The notes under the pieces are model-generated. The model was given only the letters and a program-made list of their open reading frames with translations, was not told where the DNA came from and searched no databases. This document shows, piece by piece, positions 8,109 through 15,704 of a stretch of DNA of 47,741 bases. Location: assembly GCA_964449375.1 (NCBI GenBank), contig CAYVAS010000015.1, forward strand, positions 1 to 47,741. Reading direction: 5' to 3'. How positions within the stretch are numbered: the first letter of the stretch is position 1; every line of letters begins with the position of its first letter. Position numbers and translations under genes: made by a program. This DNA comes from JAFDWI01 sp964449375 (GTDB lineage Bacteria; Actinomycetota; Acidimicrobiia; Acidimicrobiales; Iamiaceae).

Positions 8109-8819
8109 GTGATCATCGACGTGACCGACGCGACGTTCCAGACCGAGGTGGTCGAACGGTCCCGCACCACCCCGGTGGTGATCGACCTGTGGGCGCCCTG
8201 GTGTGGACCGTGCCGGCAACTCACTCCCATCCTGACCGACGCCGTGACCGCCACCGACGGGGAGGTCGCGTTGGCAAAGGTGAACATCGACGACAACCCC
8301 GCGGTCGCCGACGCCTTCAAGGTGCAGTCGATCCCGGCGGTGTTCGCCATGAAGGACGCCAAGGTCGTCGACGCGTTCCTGGGCGCCCGCCCTCCTGCAG
8401 AAGTCGCGGCCTTCGTCGACAAGCTCCGCCCCGACGAGACCGACCGTGAGGTGGCCGACCTGTTGCGGCGCGGCGACGAGGCCGCCCTGCGCCGGGTGCT
8501 GGAGATCACCCCCGATCACGCCGAGGCGACCATGGCCCTGGCCGAGGTGCTTATCGACGCCGACCGGAGCGACGAGGCCCTCCAGGTGCTGAGCCGGATC
8601 CCCGAGACCCCGGAAACCCGGCGCATCGCCGCCCGGGCCCGGGTGGACGCCGACCCGGCCGCCGACGACGACATCGAGCAACGGCTCGGCGCCCTGTTGG
8701 AACGGGTCGCCGAGGACGAGACCGCCCGCCAGGAATATCTGGACCTGCTGGAGTTGTTGGGACCAGACGACCCGCGGACGAACCGGTTCCGCAAGGAACT
8801 CACCGCCGCCCTCTTCTGA
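8109..8819 (+). CDS. Thioredoxin-TPR protein (CnoX/YbbN-like)
   Basis: A 236-residue protein with an N-terminal thioredoxin fold carrying an intact redox centre WCGPC at residues 31-35 and the cis-Pro segment QSIPAVFAM. A C-terminal helical tail follows with TPR-like repeats (for example DHAEATMALAEVLIDADRSD). The layout is that of YbbN/CnoX, a chaperedoxin protecting proteins from oxidative aggregation; E. coli YbbN lacks a redox-active CXXC pair of this kind, as I recall. The GTG 8109 start gives an N-terminus (MIIDVTDATF) matching thioredoxin strand 1, and the longer frame from 8040 is basic low-complexity sequence. The 152-base gap after it shows only short GC-rich inverted repeats. Confidence 0.9.
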   Translation: MIIDVTDATFQTEVVERSRTTPVVIDLWAPWCGPCRQLTPILTDAVTATDGEVALAKVNIDDNPAVADAFKVQSIPAVFAMKDAKVVDAFLGARPPAEVAAFVDKLRPDETDREVADLLRRGDEAALRRVLEITPDHAEATMALAEVLIDADRSDEALQVLSRIPETPETRRIAARARVDADPAADDDIEQRLGALLERVAEDETARQEYLDLLELLGPDDPRTNRFRKELTAALF

Positions 8820-8971
8820 GGCCGCCCACCGGCCGACGACCGGCACTCGGTCCAGTGAGACCGGCCCCCCGCCGACTTCGACGTCCTTCCCCCCACCGAA
8901 CCGCCGAACCCCACCGGGGTCGGCGTCCCTGAGCGCTCCGGAACGGAGCACTCCAGACGTGGAGGTGGGCC

Positions 8972-9757
8972 GTGGATCCTGCCCGAACCCGAAGCTCCGA
9001 AGTCGACGAACCCGTCGAACCCGACGGCGACCCGATGCGGCCGTTGCCACCGCCGCCGACCCTCGGCGAACTCGTCGCGGTCCTGCGCGAACGGGTCGCG
9101 CTGCGCCACCCGGGATGGGACGCCACCCGGGCGGTGCTCGCCCTGGCCGCGCTGGTCGGTCTGGGCGGCATGGTCTGGTTGCTCGTCGTGCCCCGGGACC
9201 CGGCGCCGGACCCCGCCCCGGTCCGGATCGTGACCACATCGACGAGCCCGACCACCCCGGTGACCTCCACCAGCGTGCCCGCACCCCTGGTCGTCGACGT
9301 GGTGGGCGCGGTGGTGCATCCGGGCCCCGTGGAGGTCGCGCCCGACGCCCGGGTCTTCGACGCCATCGCCGCTGCCGGGGGACCCCGCGACGACGCCGAC
9401 CTGGAACGGGTGGTGCGCGCCGCCCGCCTCAGTGACGGCCAGCGGGTCTATGTGCCCCGCCGCGGCCAGGACGAGATCCCCGAACCCGTCGGCCCCTCCG
9501 GCGGCGGCGCGGCCGCCGCCCCGGACGCGTCCGGTGATGCCGGCGCCGCGACCGGCGCGACCGGAGAACCGGTGGATCTGAACACCGCGGATGCCGACAC
9601 CCTCGACACGCTCCCCGGCGTGGGGCCCGCCACCGCGCAGGCCATCCTCGACCACCGCGCCCGCAACGGTCCGTTCACCTCGGTCGACGAACTCCTCGAG
9701 GTCAAGGGCATCGGCCCGGCCAAGCTCGCCGAGCTGCGGCCCCACGTCACCGTGTGA
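8972..9757 (+). CDS. comEA: ComEA DNA-uptake receptor
   Basis: A 261-residue competence protein that binds incoming double-stranded DNA at the cell surface. It has a cytoplasmic N-terminus, one membrane segment (about 50-70), a Thr/Ser/Pro linker, and an SLBB beta-grasp domain (VVDVVGAVVHPGPVEV to GQRVYVPR). A Gly/Ala linker leads to a C-terminal helix-hairpin-helix pair: VDLNTADADTLDTLPGVGPATAQAI, given here only as landmarks V197 to I221 approximately, then VKGIGPAKL. A strong ribosome-binding sequence GGAGGTG stands just before GTG 8972. Its TGA overlaps the comEC start as GTGA. Confidence 0.95.
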   Translation: MDPARTRSSEVDEPVEPDGDPMRPLPPPPTLGELVAVLRERVALRHPGWDATRAVLALAALVGLGGMVWLLVVPRDPAPDPAPVRIVTTSTSPTTPVTSTSVPAPLVVDVVGAVVHPGPVEVAPDARVFDAIAAAGGPRDDADLERVVRAARLSDGQRVYVPRRGQDEIPEPVGPSGGGAAAAPDASGDAGAATGATGEPVDLNTADADTLDTLPGVGPATAQAILDHRARNGPFTSVDELLEVKGIGPAKLAELRPHVTV

Positions 9758-11646
9758 AGGCCGGTACCGAACCGGACCGCGCCGCCGACGAGGTCCCCGC
9801 GTCACACCTGCCGACCGAGTCGCGGCCCCCGCGGAGCCTGCACGACGGTTCCGCGGTGCTCATGGCCGTGGTGGCCGGCGCGGGGGCGTGGCTGGCACTC
9901 CCGGTGGGACGCGGCGTCGGCGCGGTCGTCGTCGCGCTCGCCCTGATCCTGCGCCGGCCGATGTTGTTGATCCTCGGTGTCGGACTCCTCGCCTCGGGTC
10001 TCGCCGCCCACGCCACCGCAGGCCTCGTGGTGCGCGCCGGGCACTGGTCGGGGACCGTGGAGGTGCTCGATGTGGGCACCCGCGCCGACGGCGAGGTCCA
10101 CGCCGAGGTGCGCGCCGACGACCACCACCTGGATCTGGTCCCACCGGGACCGACGCGATCGGATCTGACCGGGGCCCACCCCGGGGACCGGTTCGTCGTG
10201 TCCGGCCAGGTCACCGCGACCGACCCGGCCGACGCCGTCGGTCGCGGCAGCCACGTCGCCGGCCGGATCCGGGCGACCCGCGTCGAGGCGGGCCCGCCGC
10301 CCCGGCAGCCCTGGCGCCTCGCCGGATCGATCCGCCGCTGGATCACGGGCCTGGGAGCGCCCCTTTCGGAAGATCACCAGGCGCTGTTCTCCGGGTTCGT
10401 GCTCGGCGACGCGACGGGCCAGACCCCCGAACAACGGGCGGACTTTCGGGCTGCGGGCCTCACGCACCTGCTGGTCGCCTCCGGCGCCAATGTCGCGTTC
10501 GTGCTGTACCTCGCCGCTCCCGTCCTGGGCCGAACCGGTTCCCGCACCCGGTGGGTGCTCACCGTGGGCCTGTGCGGGCTCTACGCGCTGGTCACCGGGC
10601 TGGAACCGTCGGTGCTGCGGGCCGCCGCGATGGTCGTGGTGGCCGCGTCCGCGGCCGGAATCGGCCGACCGGCCCGCTCATGGCGCACCCTGGCCTACGC
10701 GGTCACCGTGCTGGTGCTCGCCGACCCGTTCCTGGTACATTCGGCCGCCTTCGGGCTGTCGGTGGGCGCCTCGGCCGGGATCCTCGCCCTGGCCCGACCC
10801 CTGGCCAGGGTGCTCCCCGGCCCGGCGTGGCTCCGCCGGGCCCTGGCCGCGACCGTGGCCGCGCAACTCGGCGTGGCGCCGCTGCTGCTCGGGTTTCCCG
10901 GCGGGCTGCCCGTCGCCACGCTTCCCGCCAACGTGCTGGCGGCGGTGCCCGCCGGGCTGGTCATGGTCGCCGGCGTGCCCGCCCTGGTCGTGGCGGCCAC
11001 CGGAATCCCCGGCACCGGGGTCTGCGTGTGGATCCCGCGGCTGCTGCTGGGATGGGTCGACGCGGTCGCCCGGGGCACCGCCTCACTCGCGCTCGGTCAC
11101 CTGGGCGCGACCGCGGTGCTGGTCGCCACCATCGGCGTGACGTTCGTGGTGATCGCGGGACGCGGTCGGCTGCGGTGGCTGCGTCGGGCCGGGGCGGTCC
11201 TGGCCGTGGGCGCGTTCGCCTCACCGCTGATCTGGGGCGTCGCGGCGCCTCCCGACGGCGACGCGGCCTCGGTGACCCTGCGCCGCGGCGACACGGTGGT
11301 CGTGGTATTGACCGGCCAGGTCCCCGCGGAGCAGCTGCTCACCGAGTTGTCGGTTGCCCGGGTCCGTCGCATCGACCTGGTGGTCGTGCCCCACGGCGAC
11401 GCCGCCGACGCGGCGATGCTGGACACGATCGCGCACCGGCACCGCATCGGCGGGGTGCTGACCCCGGCCCGCCTCCCGGGCACCAGGCAGGCCCAGATCG
11501 TGGTCACCGGAGCGGGCCGGGTCCACCTGGGCGACGCCGAGATCTGGGTGCTGGCGACCCGACCCGACCTGCGCGTCCACGTTCCCCCAGATGCGACCTG
11601 GCGGCGCGCCGGATCCGACGCCGCACCGGTGAGCGGCGGCCGGTAG
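9754..11646 (+). CDS. comEC: ComEC/Rec2 DNA translocation channel, degenerate C-terminal domain
   Basis: A 630-residue polytopic membrane protein forming the channel for single-stranded DNA entry. The N-terminal membrane helices are followed by an OB-like DUF4131 domain (VEVLDVGTRADGE to GDRFVVSGQV). The Competence domain opens with ALFSGFVLGD and HLLVASGANV and has many hydrophobic helices. The C-terminus should be a metallo-beta-lactamase-like domain with HxHxDH. Here the aligned segment reads LVVVPHGDAADAAML and the other metal ligands are not visible, so the domain looks catalytically dead and is short. The start is GTG 9754, overlapping the comEA stop. The TAG stop lies within the -10 element of the next gene. 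Confidence 0.93.
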   Translation: MKAGTEPDRAADEVPASHLPTESRPPRSLHDGSAVLMAVVAGAGAWLALPVGRGVGAVVVALALILRRPMLLILGVGLLASGLAAHATAGLVVRAGHWSGTVEVLDVGTRADGEVHAEVRADDHHLDLVPPGPTRSDLTGAHPGDRFVVSGQVTATDPADAVGRGSHVAGRIRATRVEAGPPPRQPWRLAGSIRRWITGLGAPLSEDHQALFSGFVLGDATGQTPEQRADFRAAGLTHLLVASGANVAFVLYLAAPVLGRTGSRTRWVLTVGLCGLYALVTGLEPSVLRAAAMVVVAASAAGIGRPARSWRTLAYAVTVLVLADPFLVHSAAFGLSVGASAGILALARPLARVLPGPAWLRRALAATVAAQLGVAPLLLGFPGGLPVATLPANVLAAVPAGLVMVAGVPALVVAATGIPGTGVCVWIPRLLLGWVDAVARGTASLALGHLGATAVLVATIGVTFVVIAGRGRLRWLRRAGAVLAVGAFASPLIWGVAAPPDGDAASVTLRRGDTVVVVLTGQVPAEQLLTELSVARVRRIDLVVVPHGDAADAAMLDTIAHRHRIGGVLTPARLPGTRQAQIVVTGAGRVHLGDAEIWVLATRPDLRVHVPPDATWRRAGSDAAPVSGGR

Positions 11647-11649
11647 GGT
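11644..11649 (+). promoter_or_regulatory. Leaderless-type -10 element overlapping the comEC stop codon
   Basis: TAGGGT, 7 nt before GTG 11657. Its first three bases are the comEC stop codon TAG. Confidence 0.5.
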
Positions 11650-11656
11650 CGCAACG

Positions 11657-12241
11657 GTGCAGTCACGGATCGCCGCGTGCTTCCAAGATCTCCGGCGGCG
11701 TCCGCTCGTCGTGGCGCGACTGGACGGGTGCCTTCAAGAGCCCCCTGGGCTGCTCACCGTGGTCAAGGACGCGGCCGGGCACGGCGCCGACCTGGTGGTG
11801 CTCCCCACCGAGCGGGTCACCCAGACCGTGGCGGTGGCCCTCGACGAGGCGGGCGTCGGCTGGATGGCCGAGACCTCAGGAGCGTCCGGTTTCGCCGACG
11901 CCGCGGACCGGGGCGCCACGGTCGTCCACTGGACCGGCTCCGGAGCGCCGCCGGCGTTGGACGTGTCCGCCGGGTCGCGCCCCCGGGTGTTCGCCGCGCA
12001 CACCGACGGCCTGGGTCCCGGTGACGGGCTGGTCGTGACGCCGGGAGACCTCGCTTCCCTGAGCGAGCTGGCAACAGGCCAGCTCGGCGTGGTGGACCTG
12101 ACCGGCCACACCGACCGGGCCACGCTCGCCGCGCTGGTCACCGTCGCGCTCGACCGGGGGGCCGCCGCGTTCATCGCCGACGCGCCCCGACCGGTGCGCC
12201 GCGCCGCGCACGTGATCCGCGCCGTGGAACTCGCGGAATGA
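11657..12241 (+). CDS. Unrecognised protein between comEC and holA
   Basis: A 194-residue soluble, alpha/beta-looking protein without signal peptide or membrane segment. Alternating hydrophobic strands and small-residue helices (ADLVVLPTE, VGWMAETSG, GATVVHWTG, GQLGVVDLTG, GAAAFIADAP) suggest a TIM-barrel-like or Rossmann-like fold. The last 30 residues (GAAAFIADAPRPVRRAAHVI) faintly recall the end of dihydropteroate-synthase-type barrels, but pterin and sulfa-site motifs are not evident, so I make no functional claim. The GTG start has TAGGGT 7 nt upstream. Its stop overlaps the holA start as ATGA, so it is co-translated with holA. Codon use matches its neighbours and the gene looks real. 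Confidence 0.7.
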   Translation: MQSRIAACFQDLRRRPLVVARLDGCLQEPPGLLTVVKDAAGHGADLVVLPTERVTQTVAVALDEAGVGWMAETSGASGFADAADRGATVVHWTGSGAPPALDVSAGSRPRVFAAHTDGLGPGDGLVVTPGDLASLSELATGQLGVVDLTGHTDRATLAALVTVALDRGAAAFIADAPRPVRRAAHVIRAVELAE

Positions 12242-13263
12242 GCGTGCCGTTGCATCTGGTCAGAGGGTCGGACCCGGTCTTCGTCGGCGACACCGTCCTG
12301 GCGCTGGTCGATGAGCTGGTCGGCGACGCGGACCGCAGTCTGGTCCTGGACGAGTTCACCGGCGAGGACTACGACCTGGGCGCGGTGGTGGACGCCGCGT
12401 CGACCCCGCCGATGCTCGCCGATCGACGGGTGGTGCTGGCCCGCGGCGCGGGACGCTTCACGAAGGCCGACGACGTCGCCCCCCTGATCGCCTACCTGGC
12501 CGAACCGATGGACTCGTCGGTCATCGTGGTGGTGTGGGAACTCGCGCCCGGCCAGCAACGTCTCGCAGCGGTGCCCAAGAAGCTCACCGAGGCCATCGAG
12601 GCCGCCGGTGGCACGGTCACCGCCACCGACCCGGGGACCTCCCGCAAGGCCCGCGACGACTGGTGGTCCGAGCTCTTCGATGCCGCGCCGGTGCAGCTCA
12701 CCGCCCGGGCGCAGGCCATGATCCGGGACCGCAGCGGCGAAGACCTCCAGACCGCGCCCGCGCTGCTGCGCCTGCTCGAAGGAGCCTTCGGACCGGGCGC
12801 CACCGTGGACGTCGCCGAAATCGAACCGCTCCTCGGCGAGGCCGGTGGCGTGCCGCCCTGGGAACTGACCGATGCGATCGACCGGGGCGACACGCCCGGC
12901 GCGCTCGACGCGCTGGGTCGCATGCTGGGGGCCGGCGGCCGGCACCCCCTGCAGGTCATGGCCACGCTCAGCTCCCACGCGCTGCGCATCGCCCGGCTCT
13001 CCGGCGCCGAGGTCACCGGTGAACGCGACGCCGCCGCGCTGCTGGGCATGAAAGGCTCGACGTTTCCCGCCAAGAAAGCGCTCGCCTCGGCGCGCCGGCT
13101 CGGACCAGAAGGGGCCCGTCGGGCCGTCGAGTTGTGCGCCGAAGCCGACCTGACGCTACGGGGCGGCGGGGTCGCCTGGCCCGGCGAGCTGGTCCTCGAG
13201 GTGCTCGTCGCGCGGCTGAGCCGACTCGGCGGGGCGCGCCGGGCTGCTCGCCGGCGCGGCTGA
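12238..13263 (+). CDS. holA: DNA polymerase III delta subunit
   Basis: A 341-residue clamp-loader subunit that opens the beta sliding clamp. The opening MSVPLHLVRGSDPVFVGDTV matches the family N-terminus (LLxGDExxL-like), followed by LVLDEFTGEDYD and a strand pair leading to VIVVVWE. The C-terminal collar domain contains GDTPGALDALGRMLGAGGRHPLQ and the MKGSTFPAKKAL segment typical of actinobacterial HolA. The start is ATG 12238, overlapping the previous stop by 4 nt. Its TGA directly abuts the complement of the rpsT stop, with no base between them. Placement next to comEC and rpsT is the classical arrangement. Confidence 0.92.
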   Translation: MSVPLHLVRGSDPVFVGDTVLALVDELVGDADRSLVLDEFTGEDYDLGAVVDAASTPPMLADRRVVLARGAGRFTKADDVAPLIAYLAEPMDSSVIVVVWELAPGQQRLAAVPKKLTEAIEAAGGTVTATDPGTSRKARDDWWSELFDAAPVQLTARAQAMIRDRSGEDLQTAPALLRLLEGAFGPGATVDVAEIEPLLGEAGGVPPWELTDAIDRGDTPGALDALGRMLGAGGRHPLQVMATLSSHALRIARLSGAEVTGERDAAALLGMKGSTFPAKKALASARRLGPEGARRAVELCAEADLTLRGGGVAWPGELVLEVLVARLSRLGGARRAARRRG

Positions 13264-13524
13264 TCAGCTCGCGGCGTTCGCCTTGCGCATCAGGCGGGAC
13301 TTGCGACGGGCGGCCTCGTTGCGGTGGATCACGCCCTTGGCGGCGGCCGAGTCGATCCGCTTCACGGCCAGACGCAGGATCTCGTCGGCGTCCGCGGAGC
13401 CTTCCTCGATCGCGACCGTCGCCTGCTTGGTGCGGGTCCGCATCTCGGAGCGGACCGCCTTGTTCCGGGCGCGGGCCTTCTCGTTCTGCCGGTTGCGCTT
13501 GATCTGGGACTTGATGTTGGCCAC
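13264..13524 (-). CDS. rpsT: 30S ribosomal protein S20
   Basis: An 86-residue, very basic helical protein binding 16S rRNA. It has the diagnostic start ANIKSQIKRNRQNEKARARN and the conserved AAAKGVIHRNEAARRKSRL segment near the C-terminus. The start is GTG 13524, supported by GAGGA 7-11 nt upstream. The longer open frame to 13944 is spurious. It is convergent with holA with zero spacing and divergent from lepA. Confidence 0.97.
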   Translation of the reverse strand: MANIKSQIKRNRQNEKARARNKAVRSEMRTRTKQATVAIEEGSADADEILRLAVKRIDSAAAKGVIHRNEAARRKSRLMRKANAAS

Positions 13525-13561
13525 GGAGGGTCCTCGTCGACGATGCCGATACAGCGGGTCC

Positions 13562-13567
13562 ACGTTA
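13562..13567 (-). promoter_or_regulatory. Putative rpsT -10 element
   Basis: TAACGT on the minus strand, giving a predicted leader of about 30 nt that contains GAGGA before GTG 13524. In contrast to the leaderless genes, this ribosomal-protein gene keeps a leader and a ribosome-binding site. The 229-base gap 13525-13753 otherwise holds only the divergent lepA promoter. Confidence 0.4.
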
Positions 13568-13738
13568 CCTGCACGGACCCGGTGTGCCCCAAAGTCGGCG
13601 ATGCGCCCACCGAGGCGCGGCGAACCGGTGACCCGGCGCCGGCCGGGGCGCCGTTGGGGGCCAACGCCGGGACGGTCGGTACGCTGACGGGTCCGCCTCC
13701 GACTCAGGACCGGTCGTTCCCGCTCCGGCCCGGAGCCG

Positions 13739-13744
13739 TACTTT
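13739..13744 (+). promoter_or_regulatory. Putative lepA -10 element
   Basis: TACTTT, 9 nt before ATG 13754. The transcript would have a leader of at most a few nucleotides. Confidence 0.4.
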
Positions 13745-13753
13745 CGATCTGCG

Positions 13754-15559
13754 ATGGTGAACCGCACTGCCATGACCGACCTCGACCGGCTCCGCTGCGT
13801 CAGCGTGATCGCCCACATCGACCACGGCAAGACGACTTTGTCGGACCGGATCCTGCAGGTCTGCGGCGCGGTCGACGAACGGGCGATGCGCGACCAGTTC
13901 CTGGACAACATGGACCTGGAACGTGAACGGGGCATCACGATCAAGCTGCAGAGCGTCCGCCTCGACTACGCCGGCCACGTCATCAACCTGATCGACACGC
14001 CGGGTCACGTCGACTTCGGCTACGAGGTGTCGCGCTCGCTGGCCGCGTGTGAGGGGGTCATCCTGCTGGTCGACGCCTCCCAGGGCATCGAGGCCCAGAC
14101 CCTGGCCAACTGTTACCTGGCGTTGGAGAACGACCTGGAGATCGTGCCCTGCCTCAACAAGATCGACTTGCCCGCCGCCGAACCGGACCGGGTCGCCGAG
14201 GAGATCTCCGCGTTGCTGGGACTGGACCCGGACTCGGTGCTGCGCATCTCGGCCAAGACCGGCGAGGGGGTCCCCGAGCTGCTCGAGGCCGTCATCGACC
14301 GGGTCCCTGCCCCCCAGGGCAACGCCGAGGACCCGTTGCAGGCACTCATCTTCGACTCCCACTTCGACGCGTACCGCGGCGTGGTGTCCTCGGTGCGGGT
14401 CATGAACGGTCGCCTTCAGACCGGCGCGAAGTTACGGTTCATGCAGGCGGGCACCACGCACGAAGCCGAGGAGATCGGGGTGCGCGACCCGGGGCCGACC
14501 CCGGTCGAACGCCTCGGCCCCGGCGAGACCGGCTACCTCATCGCCGGGGTCAAGGACGTGGGCGAAGCCCGTTCCGGTGAGACCGTCACCGAAGCCAAGA
14601 ATCCCGCCGAGGCCCCGCTGGAGGGCTACGCGCACCCCAAGCCGATGGTGTTCTGCGGGATCTACCCCGTCGACGGCGACGAGTTCGCCGCCCTGCGGGA
14701 AGCTCTGGACCGGTTGCAGCTCAACGACTCGTCGTTCACCTACGAACCCGAGACCTCCGGGGCCCTGGGCTTCGGGTTCCGTTGCGGGTTCCTGGGCCTG
14801 TTGCACATGGAGATCGTCCGCGAACGCCTCGAGCGGGAGTTCGACCTGTCGCTGATCGCCACGTCCCCGTCGGTCGAGTACCAGGTGACCACCACCGCCG
14901 GTGAGGTACTCGCCGTCGACAACCCCTCGGACCTGCCGCCGATGTCGGAGATCGAGACGATCGCCGAACCGTGGCTGTCGGCGACCGTGTTGACCCCGAC
15001 CGACTACACCGGCGCGGTCATGGAACTGTGTCAGAGCCGGCGGGGCGAACTGGGCAACATCGAGTACCTCACCCCCGAACGGGTCGAGGTGTCCTACCGG
15101 CTGCCTCTCGCCGAGGTCGTCACCGACTTCTTCGACCAGCTCAAGAGCCGCACCCAGGGCTATGCCAGCCTCGACTACGAACCCGCCGGCGACGTGGTGG
15201 GCGACCTGGTCAAGGTCGACGTGCTGCTCAACGGCCAACCGGTCGACGCGTTCTCCACGATCGTGCACCGCGACAAGGCCGAGGCCTACGGACGGCGCAT
15301 GACCGAGAAGCTGCGCGAGCTGATACCCCGGCAGCTCTTCGACGTGCCGATCCAGGCGGCCGTCGGCGGACGGATCATCTCCCGGGAGACGGTCAAGGCC
15401 AAGCGCAAGGACGTGATCTCCAAGTGCTACGGCGGCGACATCAGCCGCAAGCGCAAGCTGTTGGAGCGGCAGAAGGAAGGCAAGAAGCGCATGAAGAGCA
15501 TCGGGCGGGTCGAGGTGCCCCAGGAGGCGTTCGTCTCCGCGCTCCGGCTCGAGGACTGA
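13754..15559 (+). CDS. lepA: Elongation factor 4 (LepA)
   Basis: A 601-residue ribosome-associated translational GTPase. G1 is AHIDHGKT (about 18-25), the switch I region contains ERGITIK, G3 is DTPGHVDF, G4 is NKID and G5 has SAKTG. Elongation-factor domains II and III follow, then the LepA-specific C-terminal domain with KAKRKDVISKCYGGDISRK and the closing RVEVPQEAF. The length is typical. The start could be ATG 13754 or the in-frame ATG 13772 (MTDLDRL). I prefer the first because TACTTT lies 9 nt ahead and no ribosome-binding site precedes the second. It is divergent from rpsT and followed by the CIRCE-controlled hrcA. Confidence 0.96.
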   Translation: MVNRTAMTDLDRLRCVSVIAHIDHGKTTLSDRILQVCGAVDERAMRDQFLDNMDLERERGITIKLQSVRLDYAGHVINLIDTPGHVDFGYEVSRSLAACEGVILLVDASQGIEAQTLANCYLALENDLEIVPCLNKIDLPAAEPDRVAEEISALLGLDPDSVLRISAKTGEGVPELLEAVIDRVPAPQGNAEDPLQALIFDSHFDAYRGVVSSVRVMNGRLQTGAKLRFMQAGTTHEAEEIGVRDPGPTPVERLGPGETGYLIAGVKDVGEARSGETVTEAKNPAEAPLEGYAHPKPMVFCGIYPVDGDEFAALREALDRLQLNDSSFTYEPETSGALGFGFRCGFLGLLHMEIVRERLEREFDLSLIATSPSVEYQVTTTAGEVLAVDNPSDLPPMSEIETIAEPWLSATVLTPTDYTGAVMELCQSRRGELGNIEYLTPERVEVSYRLPLAEVVTDFFDQLKSRTQGYASLDYEPAGDVVGDLVKVDVLLNGQPVDAFSTIVHRDKAEAYGRRMTEKLRELIPRQLFDVPIQAAVGGRIISRETVKAKRKDVISKCYGGDISRKRKLLERQKEGKKRMKSIGRVEVPQEAFVSALRLED

Positions 15560-15619
15560 CCCGACCCCTTGGAGCGGGGGACCCGGGCGCCCGAACCGGG
15601 CCGACCCGCCGCTGAGAGG

Positions 15620-15646
15620 CTGGCGCTCGGTATCATCGAGTGCCAG
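15620..15646. promoter_or_regulatory. CIRCE operator upstream of hrcA
   Basis: Left arm CTGGCGCTC, spacer GGTATCATC, right arm GAGTGCCAG. This is the exact 9-9-9 layout of CIRCE (TTAGCACTC-N9-GAGTGCTAA), with 8 of 9 arm positions complementary. The core GCNCTC/GAGTGC is kept, while the outer TTA/TAA is replaced by CTG/CAG. The spacer contains TATCAT (15631-15636), a good -10 hexamer, so bound HrcA would cover the promoter. It implies autoregulation of the hrcA-dnaJ transcription unit. Confidence 0.88.
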
Positions 15647-15704
15647 GGACCGGCCCGTGAGCTCTGCATCGGGCCGGTCGCAGGAGACTCACGAGGTTGC
15701 GAGC

